Assembly (NCBI GenBank): GCA_041395325.1
Contig: JAWLAT010000003.1
Location: 124,001-188,000 of the forward strand
Reading direction: 5' to 3'
DNA from: JAWLAT01 sp041395325
GTDB taxonomy: Bacteria > Pseudomonadota > Gammaproteobacteria > Xanthomonadales > SZUA-5
Length of the DNA: 64,000 bases
The notes beneath the pieces are model-generated. The model saw only the letters and a program-made list of their open reading frames with translations. It searched no databases and was not told where the DNA came from. Shown piece after piece: positions 1 to 7,567 of the stretch. Position numbers and translations under genes: made by a program. Positions within the stretch are counted from its first letter, which is position 1. The number at the start of each line of letters is the position of its first letter.

Positions 1-57
1 CGCGGAGCAGATGCAAAGCGACAACAGCGCGGCGCAAAGGGTCAGGGGTCGGGTCAT
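1..57 (-). CDS. N-terminus of a secreted protein (cut by window edge)
   Basis: Reading the minus strand from an ATG at 57 gives 19 residues (MTRPLTLCAALLSLCICSA) before the window ends. They form a typical signal peptide: a short basic start, a hydrophobic core rich in Leu and Cys, and a small-residue end. The rest of the gene lies outside the window, so no function can be assigned. It follows the ATP-grasp ligase gene on the same strand after about 160 bases in which I see no other gene. Confidence 0.5.
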   Translation of the reverse strand, partial: MTRPLTLCAALLSLCICSA

Positions 58-217
58 GGCGGTGTTCCGGTAGTGACACGGACGGCCCACGCCGGACGAC
101 CAGGTGGCTTTCAACAACGCGCCGATGCCGGTCGGTGCGTGGGCGGCTTCCCTATCTAAACACGATTCCGCGGCACAGCCGGGCAAACGCTCAAGATGCG
201 GGCCGCCGGCATGGCCC

Positions 218-1174
218 TCAGCGGGTGGCGAAATGTTCCTTCGAGAAGGCCACCCGCTCTTCCGGTGCCGTCGCCAGTTGGTCCAGTGCCTCGATCGCTG
301 CCAGTCGGTGCTGCAAGCCGTTGCCGTTGGCGATCTGGATCGCCAGTCCGGGGCGCGCGTTGAGCTCCAGGATCATCGGGCCACGGGTCTTGTCCAGCAC
401 GATATCGACGCCGACATAGCCCAGCCCGCTCATCGCCGAGGCGTTGGCGGCGATCAGCAGCAGATCATCCCAATGCGGGATCTCCATGCCGATGATCGAG
501 TGTTCGGTGTCGGGATGCTCCTTCACCGGCTCGTTGCCCCAGACTCCGCGACAGGTCTTGCCGGTGGGGATGTCGATGCCCACGCCGATCGCGCCCTGGT
601 GCAGATTGGCCTTGCCGTCGGACTGCCGCGTGGGCAGGCGGATCATCGCCATCACCGGATAACCCTGAAACACGATGATCCGCACGTCGGGCACGCCGCG
701 ATAGCTGACGTGATCGAAGATCGGATCGAACTGCACGCAGTATTCGATCAGCACCTGGTCCGGTTGACCACCCAGACTGAACAGCCCGGACAGCGCGTTG
801 GACAGATGGTGGTTGAAGTCCTCGGCGCTCATCAGGTTGCCGCTGGAACGGCGGTATTTGCTGCCGCGGCGACCGCTGATCACCAGGATGCCGTCGCCAC
901 CGGAACCATGCGCCGGCTTGACCACGAAGCTGTCGCGGTGCTGCAGCTTGGCGTGCACTTCCTCGATCTCATGCTCTTCGCTGACCACGGCGTACAGCTC
1001 GGGCACCGGCAGACCGTGCTCGATCGCCAGCTTCTTGGTCAGCAGCTTGTCGTCGACCCGCGGATAGAACTTGCGCCGGTTGTAGCGCAGCACATACTCG
1101 GCATTGCGCTGGTTGATGCCGACCAGACCGATCTGGCGCAAGCGCCGCGCCACCTGCAGTGGGTTGAAGATCAC
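218..1174 (-). CDS. RimK-related alpha-L-glutamate ligase-like ATP-grasp protein
   Basis: The 318-residue product has the layout of the RimK-related ATP-grasp ligases: an N-terminal substrate region, a lysine-containing strand (SFVVKPAHGSGGDG, about residues 83-96) that would hold ATP, and a C-terminal metal-binding strand ending ELNARPGLAIQIAN. Such enzymes join an amino acid, often glutamate, to a carboxyl acceptor using ATP; the acceptor here is unknown. The start overlaps the end of the upstream 7TM transglutaminase-like gene by four bases (ATGA), so the two are probably translationally coupled. This pairing recurs in proteobacteria, usually with an ATP-dependent zinc protease gene, which is not seen here. 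Family assignment is firm; the reaction is unproven. Confidence 0.85.
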   Translation of the reverse strand: MIFNPLQVARRLRQIGLVGINQRNAEYVLRYNRRKFYPRVDDKLLTKKLAIEHGLPVPELYAVVSEEHEIEEVHAKLQHRDSFVVKPAHGSGGDGILVISGRRGSKYRRSSGNLMSAEDFNHHLSNALSGLFSLGGQPDQVLIEYCVQFDPIFDHVSYRGVPDVRIIVFQGYPVMAMIRLPTRQSDGKANLHQGAIGVGIDIPTGKTCRGVWGNEPVKEHPDTEHSIIGMEIPHWDDLLLIAANASAMSGLGYVGVDIVLDKTRGPMILELNARPGLAIQIANGNGLQHRLAAIEALDQLATAPEERVAFSKEHFATR

Positions 1175-2715
1175 GGCTTCGGCTCGTCGACGGCCAGCGC
1201 GCGGAAGCGCAGCAGCTCGGTCAGGCGATAGCCGGAGTAGCGGCCGATCAGCAGCGTCACCGCCAGCAACACCAGCAGCAACTCGGGATAGACGAAAATC
1301 AGGAACTCCAGCGTGTCCCAGGTCATCGCCAGGTAGGCCAGACAGGCGGTCATCAGCGACCCAATGCCCTCCTTCAAGGCATACGAGGAACCCCGCTCAT
1401 CCCAGGCGATGGACATGCGCTCGATGGTCATCGCCATGATGACCATCGGGAACAAGGCCACCGACAGGCCAACCTGGATCTCCATCCGGTTGCTGACGAT
1501 GCTGACCAGCGCCATCAGCATGACCACCAGAATCAGCACCGCGGTCAGGCGTGGAACCAGCAACAGACGCAATCGCTCCAGATAGAAGCGCACCAGCAGA
1601 CCCAGGCCGACGACCACGGTGAACAAGGCCACGCCGCCGATCAGCTGGGTCTCGCGGAAGGCCAGCGCGATCAGCACCGGCATGAAGGTGCCGAAGGTCT
1701 TCACGCCAACGATGTTGCGCAACAGCAGCATGATGAAGGCGCCGATCGGCACCATCAGCAGGATGCGATAGGTCGATTGCGCATCCAGCGGCAGGCCCAG
1801 CAGCGAGTAGTCGATGAGGTCGCGATTGCGCACTTCCGAGCGACGCTTGGCCATGACCATCGCGTCGGCCAAGTTGTACTGCACCGAAAAGCTCAGCTGC
1901 GGCCGGCTGTCGCTTTCCACCGCCAGCAAGGGCTTGCCGCTGCGACTCCAGAGGAAATAGTTCTCCGGCAAGCCTTCCGAACCATCGCGCAGATCCAGCG
2001 TGACCCAGCGCTGCTCGTTGTGCACCTGCAGCAGCGGCAATGGCTCGGCGAAGGCGGTCGATTCGCCCAGCATCAGCCCGTGCACGACCCGCGCCGGGAT
2101 CTTGCGGATGGCCAGCGCACTGGCCAGAAACTCGGCCTTGTCGTTGAGGCTGGAATGACTGGCCAGCAACAGCCGCGCTTCGTCGGAATCGTTGTCGATC
2201 AACAACTTGCGCAGCAGCGCCTGGGCGAAGGTGGCGATGTCGGCACTCTCGGCCTTGACCTCGTCGAAGATCGCGTCGAGCGCGGCGTCCTGGGCTTCGC
2301 TGAGCGCCGGCGCATCGGCCAGCCGCGGCCGGCTCTGGTCGACCCATTCGTGGTCATCGCGGACCACGGTCGCCACGTAGTACAGCACCTGCTCACCGCG
2401 CGCCCGCCGCACGCTCCAGTTGACCTGCCGGCCGCTGCGGCTCTTGGTGATCTGCTCACCGTAGCTGCGCGAGATCAGCCGCTCTTCCAGCACCAGAAAA
2501 TCGGGCACATCGCTGACGCCGCGACCCGGCAGCTGCAGCTGCACGGTGTTGGGCCCGCCATGGGCCTGAAACTCGGCGCGCGCCTGGATCGTCCAGACCT
2601 GCACTTCGGCATCGGGCTGCAAGGGGAATTTCAGCACCTGCCACTTGTAACCGGCCCAGCCCAATCCGACGGCCGCCAGGATCAGGGCCAGCAGGTACAA
2701 CTGTGTCTTTTTCAT
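1171..2715 (-). CDS. Inactive transglutaminase fused to seven-helix membrane domain
   Basis: The 514-residue protein starts with one membrane segment (residues about 5-22). A periplasmic transglutaminase-like domain follows (about 150-260), then a C-terminal block of about seven hydrophobic helices (about 305-495). Around the position where an active transglutaminase has its nucleophilic cysteine (segment SSLNDKAEFLASALAIRK) there is no cysteine, which matches the family described as inactive transglutaminase plus 7TM. It probably acts as a membrane sensor or scaffold for the ATP-grasp ligase encoded by the overlapping next gene. A strong hairpin lies upstream at 2848-2880, so this pair is probably transcribed apart from the preceding secreted gene. 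Confidence 0.85.
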   Translation of the reverse strand: MKKTQLYLLALILAAVGLGWAGYKWQVLKFPLQPDAEVQVWTIQARAEFQAHGGPNTVQLQLPGRGVSDVPDFLVLEERLISRSYGEQITKSRSGRQVNWSVRRARGEQVLYYVATVVRDDHEWVDQSRPRLADAPALSEAQDAALDAIFDEVKAESADIATFAQALLRKLLIDNDSDEARLLLASHSSLNDKAEFLASALAIRKIPARVVHGLMLGESTAFAEPLPLLQVHNEQRWVTLDLRDGSEGLPENYFLWSRSGKPLLAVESDSRPQLSFSVQYNLADAMVMAKRRSEVRNRDLIDYSLLGLPLDAQSTYRILLMVPIGAFIMLLLRNIVGVKTFGTFMPVLIALAFRETQLIGGVALFTVVVGLGLLVRFYLERLRLLLVPRLTAVLILVVMLMALVSIVSNRMEIQVGLSVALFPMVIMAMTIERMSIAWDERGSSYALKEGIGSLMTACLAYLAMTWDTLEFLIFVYPELLLVLLAVTLLIGRYSGYRLTELLRFRALAVDEPKP

Positions 2716-2847
2716 CCATGCCTTCGGCGCATCCCCCGACGCGCCGCTCCCCGAAGTTGAAGCTCAGTATAGGGCCGCCGCCGGGGGGTACGGGAGAGCC
2801 GCCCCGCGGGCCGCCATCAACCCGGCAACCCTCAGGTCCGACCAGAC

Positions 2848-2880
2848 GGTGGCCTCCCCGTGGCACCCAGGGAGGCCACC
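2848..2880 (-). terminator. Hairpin downstream of the 2887-3474 gene
   Basis: A perfect 11-bp stem (GGTGGCCTCCC at 2848-2858 with GGGAGGCCACC at 2870-2880) encloses an 11-base loop. It sits 6 bases beyond the stop of the 195-residue secreted gene and before the 7TM gene. No T-run follows on the minus strand, so it may attenuate rather than fully terminate. Confidence 0.5.
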
Positions 2881-2886
2881 CGGGGC

Positions 2887-3474
2887 TCAGAAGGCCAGCT
2901 CTCGCGAGCCCGTCTTGCGGTCCTGGTAGGTGCGATTCCAGCGCTCCTTGGCGCTCATGTCCTGAATCCGGACTTCCATCCGCGAGGGCGCGATGTCGAC
3001 ATCGGCACAGGCGCCGGTGACGCAATTGCCCCACTGCATGTTGCCGCCGCTGCGGTTGTCCGGCGGACCGAAGCGCTCGATGGTCTTGGCGATAGCGGCG
3101 TCGACATCGATCGTGCCCTTCTGACGGAAAAAGACCTCGTGGAGTTTGCCCTCGCCATCAGCGACGCCTTCGAAGTAGAGCGGGCTGTCGAAGACCTTGA
3201 CCCGGTATTCGCGCACCAGCGGCGGCATCGCATCGCCGCCCTCACTGCCGTTGAGGATCCAGGTGAAGGCCACTTCGCGCTTCTCTTCCGGGCGCCAGCC
3301 GGCGACCTCGACGTTGTGATTGGCGCGGCCCTGAATCAGCGTGTTGTAGTCCGAACCCAGGCCGATGCCGCCGGCCACGGTCCAGCGAGAGGGATCGGCG
3401 GAGGCCGTGCCGGCGGCGCCAGCGAGCAACAAGGCCAGTGCAGCAGAAGTGATACGGGGCGAGCGGATGGTCAT
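2887..3474 (-). CDS. Secreted hypothetical protein, 195 aa
   Basis: The ATG at 3474 is preceded by a GGAG ribosome site. The first 26 residues form a signal peptide ending in GTASA, so the mature protein is probably periplasmic or secreted. I do not recognise the family. The mature part is mixed alpha/beta and polar, with two cysteines close together (GNCVTGAC) that could form a disulfide. The gene lies on the same strand as the propeller gene 80 bases upstream and may share its transcript; a strong hairpin follows the stop. No catalytic motif is visible. Confidence 0.75.
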   Translation of the reverse strand: MTIRSPRITSAALALLLAGAAGTASADPSRWTVAGGIGLGSDYNTLIQGRANHNVEVAGWRPEEKREVAFTWILNGSEGGDAMPPLVREYRVKVFDSPLYFEGVADGEGKLHEVFFRQKGTIDVDAAIAKTIERFGPPDNRSGGNMQWGNCVTGACADVDIAPSRMEVRIQDMSAKERWNRTYQDRKTGSRELAF

Positions 3475-3554
3475 GGGCGTCTCCAGCGGGATGAACGGTG
3501 GGCAGGGAAGGCCGGCCGCAAGGGTCTGGGCCGACGGGTCAGAACTCCGGGCGG

Positions 3555-5387
3555 CTACTGGCAGGCGGCGTTGCCGCAGCGCAGGATCACGACCTCATCG
3601 TTGTCACCGGTGGCGATGACGGCACGGTCCAGCGGATCGAGGTCAAAACCGATGCCGGGCAGATGGTTGAACTGCAGGGTGTTGACGATCGGCAACGCCG
3701 CGGCCTGCATGGGCGTGGCGCAGATGGCGTCCTGGCAACGCACGAACTCGATCGCGTTGTACTGGCGACCCACCATCACCGCCAGACCGTTCCGATCCAA
3801 CCGGACCCGGCGATCGAGCGGCGTATTGCCGGTGGACAAGCGGCCGACCGGATCGGACAGAAAGATGTTGCCGCTGCAGTCGTGAGAGCTGCACTCGGCC
3901 GCGATCAGGCTGGCATAGGGCGGGTTGTTGCGACCCGTCTCGAAGACCAGCACCGGCCAGGGAAAGAACAGCCCGGGCCGATTGAACATAAAGGGCGATG
4001 ATTCCCCCAACGGATCGATCGAACGGACCGTGTGCGACAGGCAGTCCGGGGTGCTGCAGACGGCCAGCAGGATGCCCGGTTGCGTGCCCAGGCCGCTGTT
4101 CACGGCGACCAATGGCCGGCTGTTGCTGTCCACCAGCATGGTGAGGGCAAAACCCGAGGAACTGATCGTCAGGCGCCGGATCGAGGCGCTGGTGCAGGCC
4201 GCATCGGCGCACTTGGCCAATGTGGCCGTGCGCGTGCTGAAATCCTGGTAGGCGATCGCCGGGAGCCCGTCGGGCGGCACCACCACGGTGGGCGCACCGC
4301 TGACCGTCCAGGTGCCGTCGATGACGTTGTTGCTGTTGCTGCCGTTGCAGTTGGTGCGATCGCAGCGCAGCACCGACAGACGCTCCTGGGTGTTGCTGTA
4401 GAAGATCTGCGGGATCTCACCGGCGCCCAGCAGCAACCGTGGCGTCATCTCGCCCACTTGCGGCAACAGCACCTGCTCGGAGCCACTGACGCAGGTGGGA
4501 TCGGGGCAACGGCGCAGCACCAGGCCACGTACATTGTCGCGGGTCAGCAGCAACGCCCCGCCATCGGCGAGCAGGCGGATGTCGGCCGACGCCTGCTCGC
4601 CGATCTGGCGACGGTAGACCGCGCGTCCGGGCAATGTCGGCGAGCTGCCGCCCCCCGCAGCGGCGCAAGTGAGCGTGCCATCGCTGGCCACCGCGGTGAC
4701 GAACTGCCCGGCCGTGCAGCCGGCACCGATGCGCCGCTGCACCTGGCTGGCGTCGATCTGCTGAGTGCCGACGCCGCCATCGGCGATGCGCACGGTCACA
4801 TCGCCGCTGGTGCCGCCACCGGTCAAGCCGCCCGCCGTCATGACCGCCGTGATGTCGCCGGTGCCGGTGGCCACGCAAACTGGATTGCCATTGGCGGCGA
4901 CCGAGCGGATGGCCTGACCGGACGCGCAGGCCGGGCCGATGCGCGCCTGCACCTGGCTGCTGTCGATCTGACTCAGGCCCACACTGCCGCTGGCAACCGC
5001 TTCGGCATGCAGCGCATAGGGTGTGGCGGTCAGCGCCTGGCGCGGCTGCAGCAGCGTGTAGGCCCCGGTCTCGGCACCGCGCCGTACGCCAATCTGCAGC
5101 CAGCGTTCGCTGCCGTCGAAGGCCGCGCCGAAATCCAGTTCAACGGTGAAGACACCGCCCTGGACCGGCACATCGGCGGCGTTGACCAGTCCGGTGATCG
5201 CGCTGCCGCCGGCAGGCGCGTCGTAGAGCTGAAACTGCAGGTCATAGGGACCCTGAGCCGGATTGCCCAGATCGCTGAGGCTGCCCTGATAGCTGATGGC
5301 AGTGGGCAGCACGGCCAGAACCCGGCCTGAACCCAGCGCCGCCGTGAGGACGATCAGGACGACCGTCAGGGTGTGACGTGAAAGCAT
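3555..5387 (-). CDS. Secreted seven-repeat beta-propeller-like protein with C-x4-C in each repeat
   Basis: The 610-residue product has a signal peptide (about residues 1-25) and an N-terminal beta domain of the type ending in a Pro-Arg-Gln...Ala-Thr-Pro-Tyr-Ala-Leu-His motif (about 26-130), common in bacterial surface proteins. A threonine/glycine-rich linker containing two similar segments follows (QIDSSQVQARIG and QIDASQVQRRIG). The C-terminal 350 residues carry seven repeats, each ending in a hydrophobic strand and a C-x4-C pair (CPDPTC, CDRTNC, CADAAC, CSTPDC, CSSHDC, CQDAIC, CGNAAC). Seven evenly spaced repeats suggest a seven-bladed propeller with a disulfide-stapled turn per blade. The AGGAG ribosome site lies just upstream, and the start is 26 bases after the small secreted gene, so the two are an operon. 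Ligand unknown. Confidence 0.75.
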   Translation of the reverse strand: MLSRHTLTVVLIVLTAALGSGRVLAVLPTAISYQGSLSDLGNPAQGPYDLQFQLYDAPAGGSAITGLVNAADVPVQGGVFTVELDFGAAFDGSERWLQIGVRRGAETGAYTLLQPRQALTATPYALHAEAVASGSVGLSQIDSSQVQARIGPACASGQAIRSVAANGNPVCVATGTGDITAVMTAGGLTGGGTSGDVTVRIADGGVGTQQIDASQVQRRIGAGCTAGQFVTAVASDGTLTCAAAGGGSSPTLPGRAVYRRQIGEQASADIRLLADGGALLLTRDNVRGLVLRRCPDPTCVSGSEQVLLPQVGEMTPRLLLGAGEIPQIFYSNTQERLSVLRCDRTNCNGSNSNNVIDGTWTVSGAPTVVVPPDGLPAIAYQDFSTRTATLAKCADAACTSASIRRLTISSSGFALTMLVDSNSRPLVAVNSGLGTQPGILLAVCSTPDCLSHTVRSIDPLGESSPFMFNRPGLFFPWPVLVFETGRNNPPYASLIAAECSSHDCSGNIFLSDPVGRLSTGNTPLDRRVRLDRNGLAVMVGRQYNAIEFVRCQDAICATPMQAAALPIVNTLQFNHLPGIGFDLDPLDRAVIATGDNDEVVILRCGNAACQ

Positions 5388-5413
5388 GGCTAAGCTCCTG
5401 CGTGGATCGCGAA

Positions 5414-5725
5414 TCAGTCTTCGAAGTCGTCGGCAAACAGCGCATCGCCGAGTGCCACGGGCGCAGCCACCCAGAAGCCACCCTGCAACCGATAGGCGCC
5501 ACCCTGGGCCACCGGCTGGGCCTCCGGCTGCGCGGCTGTACCGGTCAGCGCGTAGTCGCCGCCGCTGGCATGGCCGCCGCCCGCGTCCAGACTGTGTCGG
5601 TTCAACACGTAGTCACCGGCGCTGGCGAATGCCGGCCACAGCAACACGGCCAGGCCGCTCAGGCAGATCTGGGGCGATTGCCAACACGCGGAGCGTGATC
5701 GGCGCTTGCGGGCAAGGGGGCTCAT
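5414..5725 (-). CDS. Small secreted protein with C-terminal ALFADDFED tail
   Basis: From the ATG at 5725 the product has 103 residues; a GTG at 5737 would add four. A basic N-terminus (ARKRRSRS) and hydrophobic core ending in AFASA form a signal peptide. The mature part has two short similar segments (GDYVLNRHSLDAGGGHASGGDYAL and a later GGAYRLQGGFWVA) and ends with GDALFADDFED. It is the first gene downstream of a candidate sigma-54 promoter at 5758-5773 and is followed 26 bases later by the propeller gene. I do not recognise a named family. The tail resembles the F-x-D-G-F-E endings of many secreted proteins from this bacterial group and could be a sorting or surface signal; that is inference. 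Confidence 0.6.
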   Translation of the reverse strand: MSPLARKRRSRSACWQSPQICLSGLAVLLWPAFASAGDYVLNRHSLDAGGGHASGGDYALTGTAAQPEAQPVAQGGAYRLQGGFWVAAPVALGDALFADDFED

Positions 5726-5757
5726 GGGCTGCACCACAACCGGGAGACCGGCCCAGC

Positions 5758-5773
5758 AGCAAGGAGCGGGCCA
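5758..5773 (-). promoter_or_regulatory. Candidate sigma-54 (-24/-12) promoter
   Basis: On the minus strand the sequence TGGCCCG-CTCC-TTGCT fits the sigma-54 consensus TGGCACG-N4-TTGCW with one mismatch. The essential GG and GC doublets are exactly 12 bases apart. It would start transcription near 5747, about 22 bases before the ATG at 5725. It lies just downstream of two related palindromes and of the gene for a sigma-54-type activator. Confidence 0.6.
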
Positions 5774-5825
5774 ACTTCGCAGCGCACCATCTGGCGCCGT
5801 TTCAGCGCACGATCAGGCCTCTACG

Positions 5826-5843
5826 GGTGTCGCATGCGACACC
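5826..5843. promoter_or_regulatory. 18-bp perfect palindrome, candidate activator (enhancer) site 1
   Basis: GGTGTCGCATGCGACACC reads identically on both strands. Its core TGTCGC..GCGACA resembles binding sites of Fis-type activator domains. It is centred about 87 bases upstream of the predicted sigma-54 start point, the usual distance for an upstream activating sequence. Confidence 0.55.
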
Positions 5844-5855
5844 GCTGCCGACCAC

Positions 5856-5867
5856 TGTTGCGCAACA
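5856..5867. promoter_or_regulatory. 12-bp perfect palindrome, candidate activator site 2
   Basis: TGTTGCGCAACA shares the pattern TGTyGC...GCrACA with the neighbouring palindrome, 27 bases away centre to centre. It lies 10 bases past the stop of the activator gene and about 114 bases upstream of the predicted start point. Confidence 0.5.
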
Positions 5868-5877
5868 CTGAGTCGGG

Positions 5878-7509
5878 TCAGCGTTCGCCCGGTTCCAGGC
5901 CCAGGGCCTTCAGCCGGCGGTAGAGGGTGGAGCGCGCAACCCCCAGTCGCTGCGCGGCGGCCGACATGTTGCCGTCGGCGTCGGCAATGGCCTGCTGCAA
6001 CTGGCCTTCGTCGAGCGCCGATTCGCGACCCCCGGCGGAGGCCAGGCGGATGTGGTCGGAGAGTTGCCCCACATCGAGCACCTGACCGTTTTCCAGGAAC
6101 AGCGCCGCTCGTCGCATTTCGCGCTCGAGCTCGCGCACATTGCCGGGCCAGTGCCAGCTGCGCAGCGCCCGCGCGGCGTCCTGCGACAGGCCCACCGCCG
6201 ACAGACCCCGCTTGCGACAGGCCTGCTCCAGGAAATGCGCGGCCAGCCCGAGCAGATCGGCCGGCCGCTCGCGCAAGGCCGGCAGCCGCACTCGCCAGTC
6301 GGCGATGCGGTGATACAGGTCCAGTCGGAACTGGCCGGCCTCAACCAGCGCCAGCAGATCGCGATTGGTGGCCGAGACGATGCGCACATCCACCGGCCTT
6401 GGCGTGCTGCCGCCGACGCGCAATACCTGCCCCTGCTGCAGCACCCGCAGCAGCTTGGCCTGCACCTCGGCCGCCATGTCGCCGACTTCGTCGAGGAACA
6501 AGGTGCCGCCATCGGCACGCTCGAAGCAGCCGACCCGGGCCTCGACGCCGGTGGCTACGCCACGCTCGATGCCAAACAGTTCGGCTTCGAGCAGATCCCG
6601 CGGCAGCGCGGCGCAGTTCAGGGCCACCAGCGCACCGGTCGCTCCGCTGGCCTGGTGCAGATAGCCCGCCAGCAACTCCTTGCCGGTGCCCGATTCGCCC
6701 TCGATCAGCACCTGGATATCCCGCGCCGGGGCCACACGGGCGGCATCTCGATAAAGAGTTTGAACCGACCGATCCCGGCTGGGTGGATCGGGCGGACTTG
6801 GCGGCTCGATCGGCGTCGGCCCCGCGGCGAGGTTGGGCGCCTCCGTGGCCAGTCGCAGGAGCTCGGCGACCAAGCCGAGAATGGCCGCCGCTTCCAGTGG
6901 GGCCTGATGCGTGCGCCAGCGAAAGAGGAAGGGATCGAGGGCCAGTCGCGCATCGGTGTCTTCAAGGTCGCCCGCCAGCAGGGCGTTTTCCTCGTCACTG
7001 CGCCGCTCGATGCTGAGCCCCAACCCGGGATAGGCGCACTCCGCCGCGGCGACGGCCAGCCTGGCCAGTTCACCGGTCGACGCACCTGCCCGTGCCGCAC
7101 GCAGCAGGCGCGGCAGCTCGGTCAGCAGGAAGCGGGCGCTGGCTGCACCGAGCTGCGTTTGCTGGGGTGAGGCCGGTGTGCTGGTCGGTGGCAGGTCGAT
7201 CCGTAGGGCCAGATCGTCTCGAGCTGCCGCTTCAATGCGCGCCAGCACATCCCCCAGCCGCAGCGGCTGACCCACGGCGACGCGCGCCTGTTCGATGCGC
7301 TGACCGTCGACGAAACTGCCGTTGGTCGAGCCCAGATCCTCGAACAGCCAATCATCGCCAGCACGACTGATGCGGGCGTGCCGGCGCGACACCGTGGGGT
7401 CGATCAGCCGAACATCGCAGTCAGTCGCCTGACCGAGCAGGCTGCTGGGCCGATCCAGGCGGAAACGCCGCTCCTGGCCTTCGTGTAGGACAATCAGCCA
7501 ATGATCCAC
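5878..7509 (-). CDS. FHA-domain sigma-54-dependent activator (Fis-type HTH)
   Basis: The 543-residue protein carries an N-terminal FHA domain (about residues 1-93, with SRRHA at 41-45 and GSTNGSFV at 60-67), which binds phosphothreonine. A linker of uncertain fold follows (about 100-250), then an AAA+ sigma-54-interaction domain with Walker A GESGTGKE (271-278) and Walker B LFLDE (337-341). A C-terminal Fis-type helix-turn-helix ends the protein (about 503-536). The loop that is GAFTGA in classical activators reads GVATGV (317-322), losing the phenylalanine that normally contacts sigma-54 but keeping the threonine. The gene is divergent from a Ser/Thr kinase gene (58-base gap) and ends beside candidate enhancer sites for the downstream secreted-protein operon. 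It probably converts a kinase signal into transcription of that operon. Confidence 0.88.
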   Translation of the reverse strand: MDHWLIVLHEGQERRFRLDRPSSLLGQATDCDVRLIDPTVSRRHARISRAGDDWLFEDLGSTNGSFVDGQRIEQARVAVGQPLRLGDVLARIEAAARDDLALRIDLPPTSTPASPQQTQLGAASARFLLTELPRLLRAARAGASTGELARLAVAAAECAYPGLGLSIERRSDEENALLAGDLEDTDARLALDPFLFRWRTHQAPLEAAAILGLVAELLRLATEAPNLAAGPTPIEPPSPPDPPSRDRSVQTLYRDAARVAPARDIQVLIEGESGTGKELLAGYLHQASGATGALVALNCAALPRDLLEAELFGIERGVATGVEARVGCFERADGGTLFLDEVGDMAAEVQAKLLRVLQQGQVLRVGGSTPRPVDVRIVSATNRDLLALVEAGQFRLDLYHRIADWRVRLPALRERPADLLGLAAHFLEQACRKRGLSAVGLSQDAARALRSWHWPGNVRELEREMRRAALFLENGQVLDVGQLSDHIRLASAGGRESALDEGQLQQAIADADGNMSAAAQRLGVARSTLYRRLKALGLEPGER

Positions 7510-7567
7510 ATCGACCTCTTCACCACGCCGCTGCCCACGGGCGCGCCGGCCCGGCGCTGAGCGTCCG

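Noticed and set aside
104..1231. 375-residue plus-strand open frame opposite the ATP-grasp ligase
   Set aside because: It is antisense to a recognised enzyme, and its translation shows no motif or ribosome site.
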